A DNA stretch of 64,000 nt from Bacillota bacterium (GCA_023397655.1 JAEWTW010000009.1:31985-95984); one strand, 5' to 3'; counted from the first letter of the stretch, positions 42,737 through 51,695 are shown. Program-made: numbers and translations. Notes: a model not told the origin generated them from the sequence alone.

Positions 42737-42766
42737 ATTATACACCAAATATTGTCCGTTTAACAA
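42737..42766 (-). promoter_or_regulatory. Sigma-A promoter of OLE RNA
   Basis: TTGTTA (42766-42761) and a perfect TATAAT (42742-42737) are separated by 18 bases. The predicted start at about 42730 is two bases before the closing stem of the RNA. Confidence 0.7.
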
Positions 42767-42799
42767 ACGTATGCACAATATTTTTATATTGTTAACATA

Positions 42800-43819
42800 T
42801 TATTCTTCATCCGCGCTGGCCGGCGCATCATCCGCTGCTTTCGTCTGCTCCATGATTTTGCCCTTGATCTCCTGGAAAACATCCTTATTTTCCTTCAGGA
42901 ACAGGCGCACGTTGTCCTTGCCCTGCCCGATGCGCGTGTCGTTATAGGAGAACCACGAGCCCGACTTCTTGATGATGCCCTGTTGCACGCCGAGGTTCAG
43001 CACGCTGCTTTCGGCAGAGATGCCCTCGCCGTAGTATATCTCGAACTCGGCGGTCTTGAACGGCGGCGCCACTTTGTTCTTGGCCACCTTGATGCGCGTG
43101 CGGTTGCCGATCATCTCGTCCCCGCTCTTGATGGTCTCGATGCGGCGCACGTCCAGCCGCACGGACGCATAGAACTTCAGCGCGCGGCCGCCCGGCGTCG
43201 TCTCCGGGTTGCCGAACATCACGCCCACCTTTTCACGCAGCTGATTGATGAAAATCGCCACGGTGTTGGACTTGTTGACGATACCCGCCAGCTTGCGCAG
43301 CGCCTGAGACATCAGCCGTGCCTGCAGCCCCACGTGAGACTGCCCCATTTCACCGTCGATCTCCGCCTTGGGTACGAGCGCCGCCACCGAGTCGATGACG
43401 ATGATATCGATCGCGCCGCTTCTCACCAGCGCTTCGGTGATATCCAGCGCCTGTTCGCCCGTGTCCGGCTGCGCCACGTATAAATTGTCGGTATCCACGC
43501 CCAGCTTCTTGGCGTATCCGGGATCCAGCGCGTGCTCCGCGTCCACAAACGCCGCCGCGCCGCCCAGCTTCTGCGCCTCAGCCACCATGTGCAGCGCCAC
43601 CGTGGTTTTACCGGAGGATTCCGGCCCGTATATCTCGATGATGCGCCCGCGCGGCACGCCGCCCACGCCCAGCGCAATGTCCAGCTCCAGACAGCCGGTG
43701 GGAATCACGGAAACGGGCACGCTGGCCGCGTCGCCCAGCTTCATGATGCTGCCCTTGCCAAACTGCTTCTCTATCTGCATGAGCGCCATCTCCAGCGCCT
43801 TTTGCTTCTCTATCGACAT
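42800..43819 (-). CDS. recA: Recombinase RecA
   Basis: RecA forms filaments on single-stranded DNA, drives strand exchange and triggers LexA self-cleavage. The product has 339 residues. Walker A is GPESSGKTTVALH (about 64-76), with VDAEHALDPGYAKKLGVD, Walker B IIVIDSVAALVPKAE, and the L2 region NQLREKVGVMFGNPETTPGGRALKF. The C-terminal tail is acidic and Ala-rich (KAADDAPASADEE). ATG 43819 has GGAGGG upstream. No clear LexA box is visible in the 63 bases between pgsA and recA. It precedes OLE RNA by 70 bases. Confidence 0.98.
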   Translation of the reverse strand: MSIEKQKALEMALMQIEKQFGKGSIMKLGDAASVPVSVIPTGCLELDIALGVGGVPRGRIIEIYGPESSGKTTVALHMVAEAQKLGGAAAFVDAEHALDPGYAKKLGVDTDNLYVAQPDTGEQALDITEALVRSGAIDIIVIDSVAALVPKAEIDGEMGQSHVGLQARLMSQALRKLAGIVNKSNTVAIFINQLREKVGVMFGNPETTPGGRALKFYASVRLDVRRIETIKSGDEMIGNRTRIKVAKNKVAPPFKTAEFEIYYGEGISAESSVLNLGVQQGIIKKSGSWFSYNDTRIGQGKDNVRLFLKENKDVFQEIKGKIMEQTKAADDAPASADEE

Positions 43820-43882
43820 AACCCAAAACCCTCCTGCATTAATATATCAGATCATAACAGACACACCGTCCAAAAAACGGAC

Positions 43883-44440
43883 TTAAAACATGTCGCCCAG
43901 CACAGCCTTGTTCTTGACGAAGTAATTCACGCACGACCAGACGGACAGCACGACGCTTGCCCATACCGTCACTTCACCGATCCAGAACAGCCACGGCTCA
44001 AAGAACGTCTGAACGAACACGCCCTGCCGCAGCAGCAGCGCGATGACGGCCACAATCTGCAGCACCGTCTTGGCTTTTCCGAGGTTGTCCGCCGCCAGCA
44101 CCTTGCCTGCCGCCGCCGCCACCAGACGGAAACCGCTGACAATGAACTCACGCCCCACCATGATGATGACGAACACGGCAGATATCCAGCCGATCTCGCA
44201 CAGCAGTATCAGCGCGCTGCTCACCAGCAGCTTGTCCGCAATCGGGTCAGCCAGCTTGCCGAAGTTGGTGACCATGTTGTGCTTGCGCGCCAGTTGTCCG
44301 TCAAATAGGTCCGTCAGCGCCGCCGCCAGAAACACCAGCGCGGCGTAATAATTCCAGTAAGGTATCTTAATATAGAAAAATACGATAAAAATGGGGACCA
44401 TGATGATCCGTGCGATCGTCAGCTTGTTGGCGATGTTCAT
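43883..44440 (-). CDS. pgsA: CDP-diacylglycerol-glycerol-3-phosphate 3-phosphatidyltransferase
   Basis: PgsA makes phosphatidylglycerol phosphate at the inner membrane. The product has 185 residues with four to six transmembrane helices. The CDP-alcohol phosphatidyltransferase motif DGQLARKHNMVTNFGKLADPIAD is present (about 47-69); its aspartates bind the metal. The start MNIANKLTIARIIMVPIFIV is typical. It overlaps rimO by four bases (ATGA), which points to coupling. The rimO-pgsA-recA order is common in clostridia. Confidence 0.95.
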   Translation of the reverse strand: MNIANKLTIARIIMVPIFIVFFYIKIPYWNYYAALVFLAAALTDLFDGQLARKHNMVTNFGKLADPIADKLLVSSALILLCEIGWISAVFVIIMVGREFIVSGFRLVAAAAGKVLAADNLGKAKTVLQIVAVIALLLRQGVFVQTFFEPWLFWIGEVTVWASVVLSVWSCVNYFVKNKAVLGDMF

Positions 44441-45744
44441 TCCATTTCTCCCAGCAGGTCATACTCGCTTGCGTCTTTAATTAGCACATCATGAAAAGAG
44501 CCCGCCGTCAAGTCTTTTTTTGCGGAAATATACGTCACGCCGTCGATTTCCGGCGCCTGACTCATCGTGCGCCCCACCATCAGGCCGGACTCGTCGCGTC
44601 CGTCCACGATCACGCTCACCGTTTTGCCGATCTGCTCCCGGCAAAGCTGCTCCGATATCTCCTCCTGCAGCGCCATCACCGCGTCATACCGCTGCTGCTT
44701 GATGTCTTCATCAACCTGTCCGTCCAACTCTGCCGCGCCCGTTCCCTCCTCGGGTGAATACCGGAATACGCCCAGACGGTCGAAGCGCAGCTCGCGCACG
44801 CAGTCCATCATTACGTCGAAGTCAGCCTGCGTCTCGCCGGGGAAGCCGACGATCAGCGATGTGCGCAGCGTGAACCCGAGGCTCCGCAGCCGCTTCACCA
44901 GCGCCACGGAGGATTCGCGCGTATTGCGCCGGTTCATGCGTGCCAGCACCGCATCACTGAAGTGCTGCACCGGCACGTCGAGATATTTGCAAACATTATC
45001 ATGTTTGAGCATCACATTGATGAGTTCGTCCGTAATTCCGTCCGGATAGCAGTACATGACGCGCAGCCAGCCGCCGGTCATTATATCCGCTGCCCGGTCC
45101 ACCAGCTCGGGCAGCATACGATTGCCCAGATCCTCGCCATAGCGCGTGGTGTCCTGCGCGATCAATATCACCTCGGAAACACCCGCCGCTTTGAGGTCGC
45201 TGATCTCGGACAGTATGTTCTCCATCGGGCGGCTCTTCAGCCCGCCGCGGATGAGGGGTATCGCGCAATAGCTGCAGCAGTTTTCGCAGCCGTCTGAAAT
45301 GCGCACAAAGGCCATGTGCCCCGGCGTCGTCAGCACGCGCGCGGTCAGGTCTTCGTCCACGCGCTCGCAGCTCACATAGCGTTTGCCGGAGAGCGCAGAT
45401 TGTATCGCATCCAGCAGCCGCGTATACGACGAAACGCCGAGGAACGCGTCCACCTCGGGCAGCTCCTCAGACAGCTCGTCGGCATAACGCTGTGCGAGGC
45501 AGCCTGTCACGATCAGGGCGCTGCAGCCGCTCTCTTTATACTGCGCCATCTCGAGTATCGTATCGATCGATTCCTGCTTGGCGTCGTTGATGAAGCCGCA
45601 GGTGTTGACGATGATCACGTCCGCTTCCGCTGGGTCGTCCACCACCGCCGCGTTGCTGCCCGCCAGCAGCCCCAGCATGTGCTCAGTATCCACCCGGTTT
45701 TTCTCGCACCCGAGCGATACCACGTGTATCAAAAGGTTATCCAT
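44437..45744 (-). CDS. rimO: Ribosomal protein S12 methylthiotransferase
   Basis: RimO adds a methylthio group to an Asp of ribosomal protein S12. The product has 435 residues. The N-terminal UPF0004 domain has three cluster cysteines (VSLGCEKNRVDTE, VNTCGFINDAKQES and VTGCLAQRY). The radical SAM core has the motif CENCCSYC (about 151-158). The C-terminal TRAM domain (about 370-430) ends with DVLIKDASEYDLLGE. These features separate it from MiaB. It overlaps ftsK by one base and pgsA by four, making a tight ftsK-rimO-pgsA unit. Confidence 0.95.
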   Translation of the reverse strand: MDNLLIHVVSLGCEKNRVDTEHMLGLLAGSNAAVVDDPAEADVIIVNTCGFINDAKQESIDTILEMAQYKESGCSALIVTGCLAQRYADELSEELPEVDAFLGVSSYTRLLDAIQSALSGKRYVSCERVDEDLTARVLTTPGHMAFVRISDGCENCCSYCAIPLIRGGLKSRPMENILSEISDLKAAGVSEVILIAQDTTRYGEDLGNRMLPELVDRAADIMTGGWLRVMYCYPDGITDELINVMLKHDNVCKYLDVPVQHFSDAVLARMNRRNTRESSVALVKRLRSLGFTLRTSLIVGFPGETQADFDVMMDCVRELRFDRLGVFRYSPEEGTGAAELDGQVDEDIKQQRYDAVMALQEEISEQLCREQIGKTVSVIVDGRDESGLMVGRTMSQAPEIDGVTYISAKKDLTAGSFHDVLIKDASEYDLLGEME

Positions 45745-48092
45745 TAATCTCCCCCGGCGCCGAACATCTCTTCAAACCCATCCCATGTGATGAGCACCTG
45801 CCGCGCCTTGCTGCCCTCAAACGGGCTCACTATTTTACGCTGCTCCATCTCGTCCACCAGCCGCGCAGCGCGGGCGTAGCCCACGCGCAAACGGCGCTGC
45901 AGCATCGAGATGGACGCCTGTCCGTATTCCAGTACAATCTCCACCGCGCGGGGCAGCAGCTCGTCGAATTCGCCGTCCGGCACTTCGTCCTCGCCCGTCA
46001 TGTTGATACCGGCCACCGCTTCCTCGTCGTAGACGGTCTCAGCCACCGACACAAAGCCGGTCACCGCCTCGATGTCGTCGTCCGAGACGAAGCAGCCCTG
46101 CAGGCGGATGGGCCGCGGCGCGCCCGTCGGGTGATACAGCATGTCGCCGTTGCCGAGCAGCTTTTCCGCGCCGTTCTGGTCTAGTATTGTACGCGAGTCC
46201 ACGCCCGAGTTCACCTTAAACGCGATGCGCGAACTTATATTGGCCTTGATGACGCCCGTGATGACGTTGACGGACGGCCTTTGCGTGGCCACCACCAGAT
46301 GGATGCCCGCCGCGCGCCCCAGCTGTGCGATACGGCAGATGGAATCCTCCACCTCGCGCGGGGACGACATCATCAGTTCCGCCAGCTCGTCGATCACCAC
46401 CACGATGCGCGGCAGCGTCGGTTCCTGTGCGTCCGTCGCCTTGTCGTTGAAGTTGGCGATGTTGCGCGCGCCCTTCTCGGCAAACATCTTGTAGCGCATC
46501 GTCATCTCGCTGACCGCCCAGTTGAGCGCGCCTGCCGCCTTCTTAGGCTCCGTGACCACCGGCACGTGCAGGTGCGGTATCGCCTTGAAGACTGACAGTT
46601 CCACCACCTTGGGATCGATCAGCACCAGCTTCAGCTCATCCGGCGACGCCTTGAACAGCAGGCTGGTCAGCATCGAGTTGATGCATACGCTCTTGCCCGC
46701 GCCCGTCTCGCCCGCGATCAGTATGTGGGGCATCTTTGTGATGTCCACATAATAGTTCTTCCCTGCAATATCCTTGCCCAGCGCAAACGTCAGCGGAGAC
46801 GGCGATTTTTTAAACTCGTCGGATTCCAGCAGTGTGCGCAGATGCACGAATGTGACGTCCGAATTGGGTATTTCTATACCCACCGCCGCCTTGCCGGGTA
46901 TCGGCGCTTCTATCTTCACCGTCTTGGCCGCGAGGTTCATCGCGATATCGCTCTCCAGCTCTTTGATGCGCTTGACGCGCACGCCCGCAGCGGGCTTGAG
47001 CTCATAACGGGTGACCACCGGCCCTTTGACGATGTGTACCACCTCGGCTTCCACGCCGAAGTTGGCGAGCACCTCCTCCAGCAGACGGGCATTCTGCCGC
47101 TGCTCCTCCATGCTGTTTGTCCGGCCCTTCTCAGGCGCTTTGGTCAGCATGGATATGGAGGGTATCGTGTAGGTCTTCTTCGGCCGTGGTGCCCGGCGGG
47201 GCGGCGGCGGAGCCTCTTCGTGGGATTGCGCTTCGTCCTCCGGTTCATAATCCTCATGGCTTTGCATCACGATATCCTCATGATGCAAAGGCGCTTCCAA
47301 TATAGCCGGCATGTCCAGCGGCGCTTCTTCTTCCTGCGGCAGCGGCGAGGCGAACACCTCGTCGTCCAGATACGATGGCGCATGCTTCTTCTTGCGGAAG
47401 CTTTTGGCGTCCAGCAGCTCCGGACCCCCGTCTTCCTGCGAATATTCACTGTTATCGCGCAGATCTTCGATGTAAAGGCGGTTCTTTCTGCGTTCAACAG
47501 CCGTCTCCCGCGCCCTTTCCACGGTGCGCTTGCCCGCCATGGCCACATTCTGGCTCATCTTCTTGATGGACAGATTGGTGAGCGCCAGCACGGAAACCAG
47601 CAGCGTGGTCACAAACAGTATGATACAGCCGATGCTGCCGATCAGCAGATGCACCGGATAAACCAGCAGACAGCCCACCGCACCGGACGCTACGCTTTTT
47701 TCCACGCCCAGCCGATACGAATCCGCCACGTATTTAAAGAAGCCGTTCTGAAGATCGAGCTGGCTCAGCCATATGGCATGCGTCAGCGACAGCACCGACA
47801 CTACCAGCAGCGCGATCAGCGCAACCTTCCCTTTGTTTACCTTTTTGTTGCGCGCGGCGATGATCAGTATGCCCAGCAGTATGAATAAGAATGGCACGAT
47901 GAAAGTAAACAGGCCGAACAGGCCCATCAGCACGTCGCGCAGCGCGCCGCCAAGCAGGCCGGTTCCCGTCTGTATATATACGCACACAAGCAAAAAGATG
48001 CCGATCGCAATGATGATGACCCCGGCAATCTCTCCCAGCGGCTTTCTTGGCTGTTTTTTGGGCTTTGGGCTTGTCCTTTTGCCCTGCGGCAT
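45744..48092 (-). CDS. ftsK: DNA translocase FtsK/SpoIIIE
   Basis: Hexameric motor that pumps DNA through the septum at division or sporulation. The product has 782 residues. Four transmembrane segments lie within about 15-190. An acidic/Pro linker (about 190-330) leads to the alpha and beta motor domains, with Walker A AGETGAGKSVCINSML (about 460-475) and Walker B IVVVIDELAELMM. The C-terminal gamma winged helix (about 715-782) has ISMLQRRLRVGYARAARLVDEME, which reads KOPS/SRS DNA sites. ATG 48092 has GAGGTG six bases upstream; earlier ATGs lie in the promoter. The division and sporulation roles cannot be told apart from sequence. Confidence 0.95.
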   Translation of the reverse strand: MPQGKRTSPKPKKQPRKPLGEIAGVIIIAIGIFLLVCVYIQTGTGLLGGALRDVLMGLFGLFTFIVPFLFILLGILIIAARNKKVNKGKVALIALLVVSVLSLTHAIWLSQLDLQNGFFKYVADSYRLGVEKSVASGAVGCLLVYPVHLLIGSIGCIILFVTTLLVSVLALTNLSIKKMSQNVAMAGKRTVERARETAVERRKNRLYIEDLRDNSEYSQEDGGPELLDAKSFRKKKHAPSYLDDEVFASPLPQEEEAPLDMPAILEAPLHHEDIVMQSHEDYEPEDEAQSHEEAPPPPRRAPRPKKTYTIPSISMLTKAPEKGRTNSMEEQRQNARLLEEVLANFGVEAEVVHIVKGPVVTRYELKPAAGVRVKRIKELESDIAMNLAAKTVKIEAPIPGKAAVGIEIPNSDVTFVHLRTLLESDEFKKSPSPLTFALGKDIAGKNYYVDITKMPHILIAGETGAGKSVCINSMLTSLLFKASPDELKLVLIDPKVVELSVFKAIPHLHVPVVTEPKKAAGALNWAVSEMTMRYKMFAEKGARNIANFNDKATDAQEPTLPRIVVVIDELAELMMSSPREVEDSICRIAQLGRAAGIHLVVATQRPSVNVITGVIKANISSRIAFKVNSGVDSRTILDQNGAEKLLGNGDMLYHPTGAPRPIRLQGCFVSDDDIEAVTGFVSVAETVYDEEAVAGINMTGEDEVPDGEFDELLPRAVEIVLEYGQASISMLQRRLRVGYARAARLVDEMEQRKIVSPFEGSKARQVLITWDGFEEMFGAGGD

Positions 48093-48111
48093 ATGCTTCA
48101 CCTCGGTGATC

Positions 48112-48139
48112 ATTATACCATACCGGGGAAAATATACAA
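48112..48139 (-). promoter_or_regulatory. Sigma-A promoter of ftsK-rimO-pgsA
   Basis: TTGTAT (48139-48134) and TATAAT (48117-48112) are separated by 16 bases. The predicted leader is about 13 bases, with the ribosome site at its end. Confidence 0.65.
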
Positions 48140-48176
48140 CCTTTCCCGGTGTACAGGCCATGTGACAGCTTCCAAT

Positions 48177-48890
48177 TTAATCCTTCTCGGGGTTGTCCTC
48201 CGTGATGCCGGCCAATTCTTTGATTTTATCGCACGCGTCCTTATACGTACCCACAGCGCCGATGATGCCGCAGTCCACCACTTCTTTGCCCACCAGCACC
48301 GTGCCGCAGTCGTTGGCGATCTCGCCCGTTTTCATCATCAGCCGTCGGTACTCCTCCGGCGCAATCTTCGAATGGGTGCACACAAACTCCACAATACGCC
48401 GCTGCATCTTCTCAAAGAAGTCGTACGTCTGCGGCACGCCGATGATCACGCCGCTCATGCGGATGGGATGGATCGTCATGCTGGCCGACGGGGATATGTA
48501 TGAGCAGCGCGCGGCCACCGCCAGCGTAACACCAATACTGTGTCCGCCGCCCAGCACCAGCGACACGCTGGGCTTGCTCATGCCCGCGATCATCTCTGCC
48601 AGCGCCAGTCCCGCCTCCACGTCGCCGCCCACCGTATTGATCAGTATGATAAACCCTTTTATGTTCGGGTCCTGCTCGATCATCACCAGCTGCGGCAGTA
48701 CATGTTCGTACTTCGTCGTCTTGTTCTGCGACGGCAGGTTCATGTGGCCTTCGATCTGCCCGATGATGCTGACCGTGTGTATGGGTGACTGGTTCAGCGG
48801 CGCGCCGAATTCGCGTATCTCCGGTCCCTGCTTCGAATTATTCTGTTCCGGATTCTGATCATGAGGTTCCGTCGTTTCGTTTTGCGGCAT
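48177..48890 (-). CDS. tepA: ClpP-class serine protease TepA
   Basis: TepA/YmfB proteins are ClpP-fold proteases linked to protein export and to spore-coat or germination steps in Bacillus. The product has 237 residues. An acidic/Gln/Asn N-terminal stretch (1-25) precedes the fold. Blocks: GFIILINTVGGDVEAGLALAE, then SLVLGGGHSIGVTLAVAA with the nucleophilic Ser near residue 112, then SASMTIHPIRMSG with the catalytic His. ATG 48890 has AGAGAGG upstream. It lies between dpaB and ftsK, as in Bacillus near spoVF and the ftsK-like translocase. Confidence 0.88.
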   Translation of the reverse strand: MPQNETTEPHDQNPEQNNSKQGPEIREFGAPLNQSPIHTVSIIGQIEGHMNLPSQNKTTKYEHVLPQLVMIEQDPNIKGFIILINTVGGDVEAGLALAEMIAGMSKPSVSLVLGGGHSIGVTLAVAARCSYISPSASMTIHPIRMSGVIIGVPQTYDFFEKMQRRIVEFVCTHSKIAPEEYRRLMMKTGEIANDCGTVLVGKEVVDCGIIGAVGTYKDACDKIKELAGITEDNPEKD

Positions 48891-48950
48891 ATCAGCCTCT
48901 CTTTTCTCTTTAGTTGATACTATTATCCGCCCGAAACCGCTCCGTTATCC

Positions 48951-49538
48951 CTATCTGGATTCCAGCATCACCGGCTGTATCTGTTTGCCGTCCAGCGCCA
49001 TCTGTGCCGCCTCGGGTATCATCGTCATGTCCGCCACGATGGATGTTGCTTTCTTTTTGCTGTCGTCCTGACGGTACGGCACAAAATAGACATGGCGCGT
49101 GTTGAGCAGCAGCCCCAGGTTTTTGGCATTGGCTGCCAGCGCGTCGTTGGTGGACACCGCGATCAGCACCGGGCCTGCATTGCGCAGATGCGCCTTTGCG
49201 GCCAGCACCACCGGCGTGTCCGTGACGCCAAGTGCCAGCTTCGCCAAAGTATTTCCCGTGCAAGGCGCAATTATGACAATATCCAGCATTTTTTTAGGGC
49301 CGACAGGCTCCGCGTGCACAAGATCATCAATGATATCCTTTCCCGTCATCTCCTGCAGTATCCGCTTGAACGCCGCCGCTTCAAAAAACCGCGTGTTCAG
49401 CTGCGACGCATTATATGACAGTATGGGAATCACTTCCGCTCCGGCCTTTACCAGCTGCTCCACCACCGGCAGTATCTGATCGAATGTGCAAAAAGACCCC
49501 GTGATCGCAAATCCGATCCGTTTTCCCGTTAGCTCCAT
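48951..49538 (-). CDS. dpaB: Dipicolinate synthase subunit B
   Basis: DpaB is the flavin-binding subunit of the enzyme that oxidises the lysine-pathway intermediate dihydrodipicolinate (or its hydrated form) to dipicolinic acid, the spore-core calcium chelator. The product has 195 residues of the flavoprotein/HFCD fold: KRIGFAITGSFCTFDQILPV (6-25), IIAPCTGNTLAKLALGVTDTP (about 92-112) and LRNAGPVLIAVSTNDAL. It follows dpaA with no gap (stop TAG then ATG). The promoter is before dpaA. Confidence 0.95.
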   Translation of the reverse strand: MELTGKRIGFAITGSFCTFDQILPVVEQLVKAGAEVIPILSYNASQLNTRFFEAAAFKRILQEMTGKDIIDDLVHAEPVGPKKMLDIVIIAPCTGNTLAKLALGVTDTPVVLAAKAHLRNAGPVLIAVSTNDALAANAKNLGLLLNTRHVYFVPYRQDDSKKKATSIVADMTMIPEAAQMALDGKQIQPVMLESR

Positions 49539-50363
49539 CTATCTTTCCTCACTTTCAAAAACGCGCAGCATGGCCCGCGCCGCCGATATCGGAAAATACC
49601 GCCCCGGCAGGCCTTGCTCAATCCGCACGTTCACCCCCAGCTCATTTGCCAGCTTCACATCCATACCGTACGGCGGCGACGCCAGTTCCATCACTGTCGC
49701 ACCGCGGCGGATCGATTTGAGCTCTTCCTCCTGGAAAACATGGTATGGCACCGTGTTGAATATCACGTCGGCTTCACCCAATATACGGCTCAAGTCTTTG
49801 GTGGGCACGGCGCACATGCCCTCCGCCTCAATCAGCGTGAGGTCGCTTTCCTTGCGTGCGGTAGCGGTCACCTGCGCCCGGTGCGCCTTCAGCAGGCGGC
49901 ACAAGAATTTTGATATCCGCCCGTACCCCACGACGACGCATTTCAAATCGCACAGTGCCGTCTCCGACGTCTGCAGCAGGGCGCAAACGGCCGCCTGTGT
50001 GGTCAGCAGCGCGTTCTTGATCTGATAGGCTTCATTTGCCATCAGATCCACATACCGCACCTGACCGCCAAACGCATCCCGCGCTGCCGTGTCGTACCCG
50101 CCCAGCATAAATATGCTTTTCGGATAAGTGCTGACGATGTCGTCCAGCGCCAGCCGTTTTTCGGAATACGGCATTTTGATGCTGCCGTCCGGATTGCGGT
50201 ACGGCACCGGCAGGAATATGTACGCCGGCTCCCCCGCTGTCTCGTCCTCAAGCCCCAATTTATCGAAACCCTGCAAACTGACGCGGTGCCCCTTGCTTTT
50301 CAGCATATCGGCCAGCGCCAGCTGCCGTTTATCTCCCCCAATGATCAGTATGCTCTGCAACAT
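49539..50363 (-). CDS. dpaA: Dipicolinate synthase subunit A
   Basis: DpaA is the NAD(P)-binding subunit of dipicolinate synthase (SpoVFA). The product has 274 residues. The N-terminus is MLQSILIIGGDKRQLALADML, and a Rossmann segment CVVVGYGRISKFLCRLLKAH lies near 150-170. Later blocks TVPYHVFQEEEL and VMELASPPYGMD match the family. ATG 50363 has AAGGGG five bases upstream; an in-frame ATG at 50378 has none. A sigma-K-type promoter (50396-50424) fits mother-cell expression late in sporulation, as in Bacillus. It forms an operon with dpaB, and perhaps tepA. Confidence 0.95.
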   Translation of the reverse strand: MLQSILIIGGDKRQLALADMLKSKGHRVSLQGFDKLGLEDETAGEPAYIFLPVPYRNPDGSIKMPYSEKRLALDDIVSTYPKSIFMLGGYDTAARDAFGGQVRYVDLMANEAYQIKNALLTTQAAVCALLQTSETALCDLKCVVVGYGRISKFLCRLLKAHRAQVTATARKESDLTLIEAEGMCAVPTKDLSRILGEADVIFNTVPYHVFQEEELKSIRRGATVMELASPPYGMDVKLANELGVNVRIEQGLPGRYFPISAARAMLRVFESEER

Positions 50364-50395
50364 ATAGACCCCTTTCAACGTTGTGATGCATATCG

Positions 50396-50424
50396 TATTG
50401 TATGCGTTTTTGTTTCAACGCGTG
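50396..50424 (-). promoter_or_regulatory. Sigma-K-type promoter of dpaAB
   Basis: On the minus strand CACG (-35, 50424-50421) and CATACAATA (-10, 50404-50396) are separated by 16 bases. This matches the sigma-K consensus mACm-N16/17-CATAnnnTA. The predicted start lies about 25 bases before dpaA. Confidence 0.65.
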
Positions 50425-50483
50425 AAATGGTGTCGCGTCACAATGGGTACGTTCAAGATATTTATTTCGTTCATAAGGGTAAA

Positions 50484-50515
50484 TAAAAAACGCCTCCGAA
50501 CAAGACTCGGAAACG
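50484..50515 (-). terminator. Terminator after the TrkA-C membrane protein
   Basis: On the minus strand CGTTTCCGA and TCGGAGGCG form a stem with wobble or mismatch in the middle, followed by TTTTTT. It begins 17 bases past the stop at 50532. Confidence 0.8.
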
Positions 50516-50531
50516 CGATGGGTAGGGTCAT

Positions 50532-51218
50532 TTACTTTTGCGACGTTTGTGTCTGAAGGGCAATTTCTTTGATTGATTTTATATTCCCGTAAACCACCAG
50601 CAGGTCTCCCGGCTGAATGACAAAATCCGCTTTTGGAAAGTCAACGGTGTTGGACCCTCTGTCTATTTTCAACACATGAATGCTCAATTCGTTCAGCTTT
50701 GCTTCATAAAGCGAGATATTGGCGAGGAAGCTCTCCGTATCCACCAATATCTCATAAACGGCATAACCGGGGCTTATTTTTAGCACCTGGTCAACCGAAC
50801 GGGTCTGAACCTGCTTCATGATTTTGTTGGCGATGAATTTTTCTATCACCTTGTCCAGCTTGTTTGAGAAATACTTGTTCCTTGTAATCAGCACGAGAAT
50901 GCCGATTAACGCGACAAGAAAAATGCCGATATTGAGAATCTGCCTGTCGTTACGAATGATCGCGTTATATATCAGGGATATCAGCGAGGCCTGGGCCACA
51001 TAGCTCACCAGCATCAAGACGCTGGCGATTTTCCGCCGCAGCGGATGCTGTGCAATCAGCTCAGATTCCCTGGTGGTAAACCCAGTGTGGGTTAAAATGG
51101 ATATGATCTGAAATCTGGCCTTATTGATGTCCATCCCGGTGATTTTATAAACAATGGACAGAATCTCAATTATTAACCAAATAATAACCAGCAGAACGGC
51201 AATATAAAGGATGCTCAT
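50532..51218 (-). CDS. Membrane protein with TrkA-C (RCK_C) domain
   Basis: The product has 228 residues. Residues 1-25, 65-90 and 95-115 are hydrophobic, so three transmembrane helices are likely, with a charged segment DINKARFQIISILTHTGFTTRESELI between the first two. The C-terminal half (about 145-225) is a TrkA-C/RCK_C domain (VYEILVDTESFLANISLYEAKL to IQPGDLLVVYGNIKSI), a module that binds nucleotides or other ligands and gates K+ channels and transporters. No pore motif is visible, so it is likely a regulatory or partner protein. ATG 51218 has GGAGGAG upstream. It is single, with a terminator downstream. The ligand is unknown. Confidence 0.75.
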   Translation of the reverse strand: MSILYIAVLLVIIWLIIEILSIVYKITGMDINKARFQIISILTHTGFTTRESELIAQHPLRRKIASVLMLVSYVAQASLISLIYNAIIRNDRQILNIGIFLVALIGILVLITRNKYFSNKLDKVIEKFIANKIMKQVQTRSVDQVLKISPGYAVYEILVDTESFLANISLYEAKLNELSIHVLKIDRGSNTVDFPKADFVIQPGDLLVVYGNIKSIKEIALQTQTSQK

Positions 51219-51335
51219 AGCTCCTCCTAAATTGTTTCTTCTCCGTTGATGCTATTAAAATTGGGTTCGTCCTATTCCGATTTGCCCTGTATTATGCTTT
51301 CTGGGTTCAACGACTCGGAGCAATGCGTCTGGCTG

Positions 51336-51695
51336 TTAACCGGCTTCATATCCCTTTTTGTCGGAGGTGCCGTTCTGCCGCGAAAAATTTTCCTTGTTCT
51401 TGTCCAGATAGCGCTGGTGCAGTTCCTCCGCGCTCATGCCGGTTTTGAGGCACATGCTGACGAAAAAGTGCAGTATATCCACCAGCTCGTTTTTGACGTT
51501 GTCCACATCCACCGGTTTCTCATTCTTCCACCATTTGAAGTTGACCTCGTCGATCAGCTCAGCCAGCTCCGACAGCATGGCGAGCGTTTCGCGCTGAATC
51601 CAGACTTCCATCGGAATGTGCGTCAGGCCGCGCCGCTCTGCCAGCTCGGAGTCAAACAATTGCTGGTATTTGAATATGTTGTCCAGCTTGTCCAT
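51336..51695 (-). CDS. All-alpha dUTPase-like nucleotide pyrophosphatase
   Basis: The product has 119 residues of the dimeric dUTPase/MazG all-alpha NTP-PPase superfamily. It shows LDNIFKYQQLFDSELAERRG, then TLAMLSELAELIDEVNFKWWK with the E-x2-E pair (about 45-52) and NVKNELVDILHFFVSMCLKTG with E-x2-D (about 72-79). These acidic residues bind Mg2+. Such enzymes clear dUTP, but related proteins prefer other nucleotides. ATG 51695 has GGAGG upstream and overlaps the end of the M16 peptidase gene by 44 bases, an unusually long overlap. A longer frame to 51785 has no ribosome site. Confidence 0.82.
   Translation of the reverse strand: MDKLDNIFKYQQLFDSELAERRGLTHIPMEVWIQRETLAMLSELAELIDEVNFKWWKNEKPVDVDNVKNELVDILHFFVSMCLKTGMSAEELHQRYLDKNKENFSRQNGTSDKKGYEAG

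Noticed and set aside
42004..42763. Open frames on both strands inside the OLE region (42004-42294, 42158-42394, 42527-42763)
   Set aside because: They are short, have no ribosome sites, lie across predicted RNA stems and give no recognisable protein.
43820..43882. LexA (SOS) box before recA
   Set aside because: No CGAAC-N4-GTTCG-type site is present in the gap; SOS control here is unproven.
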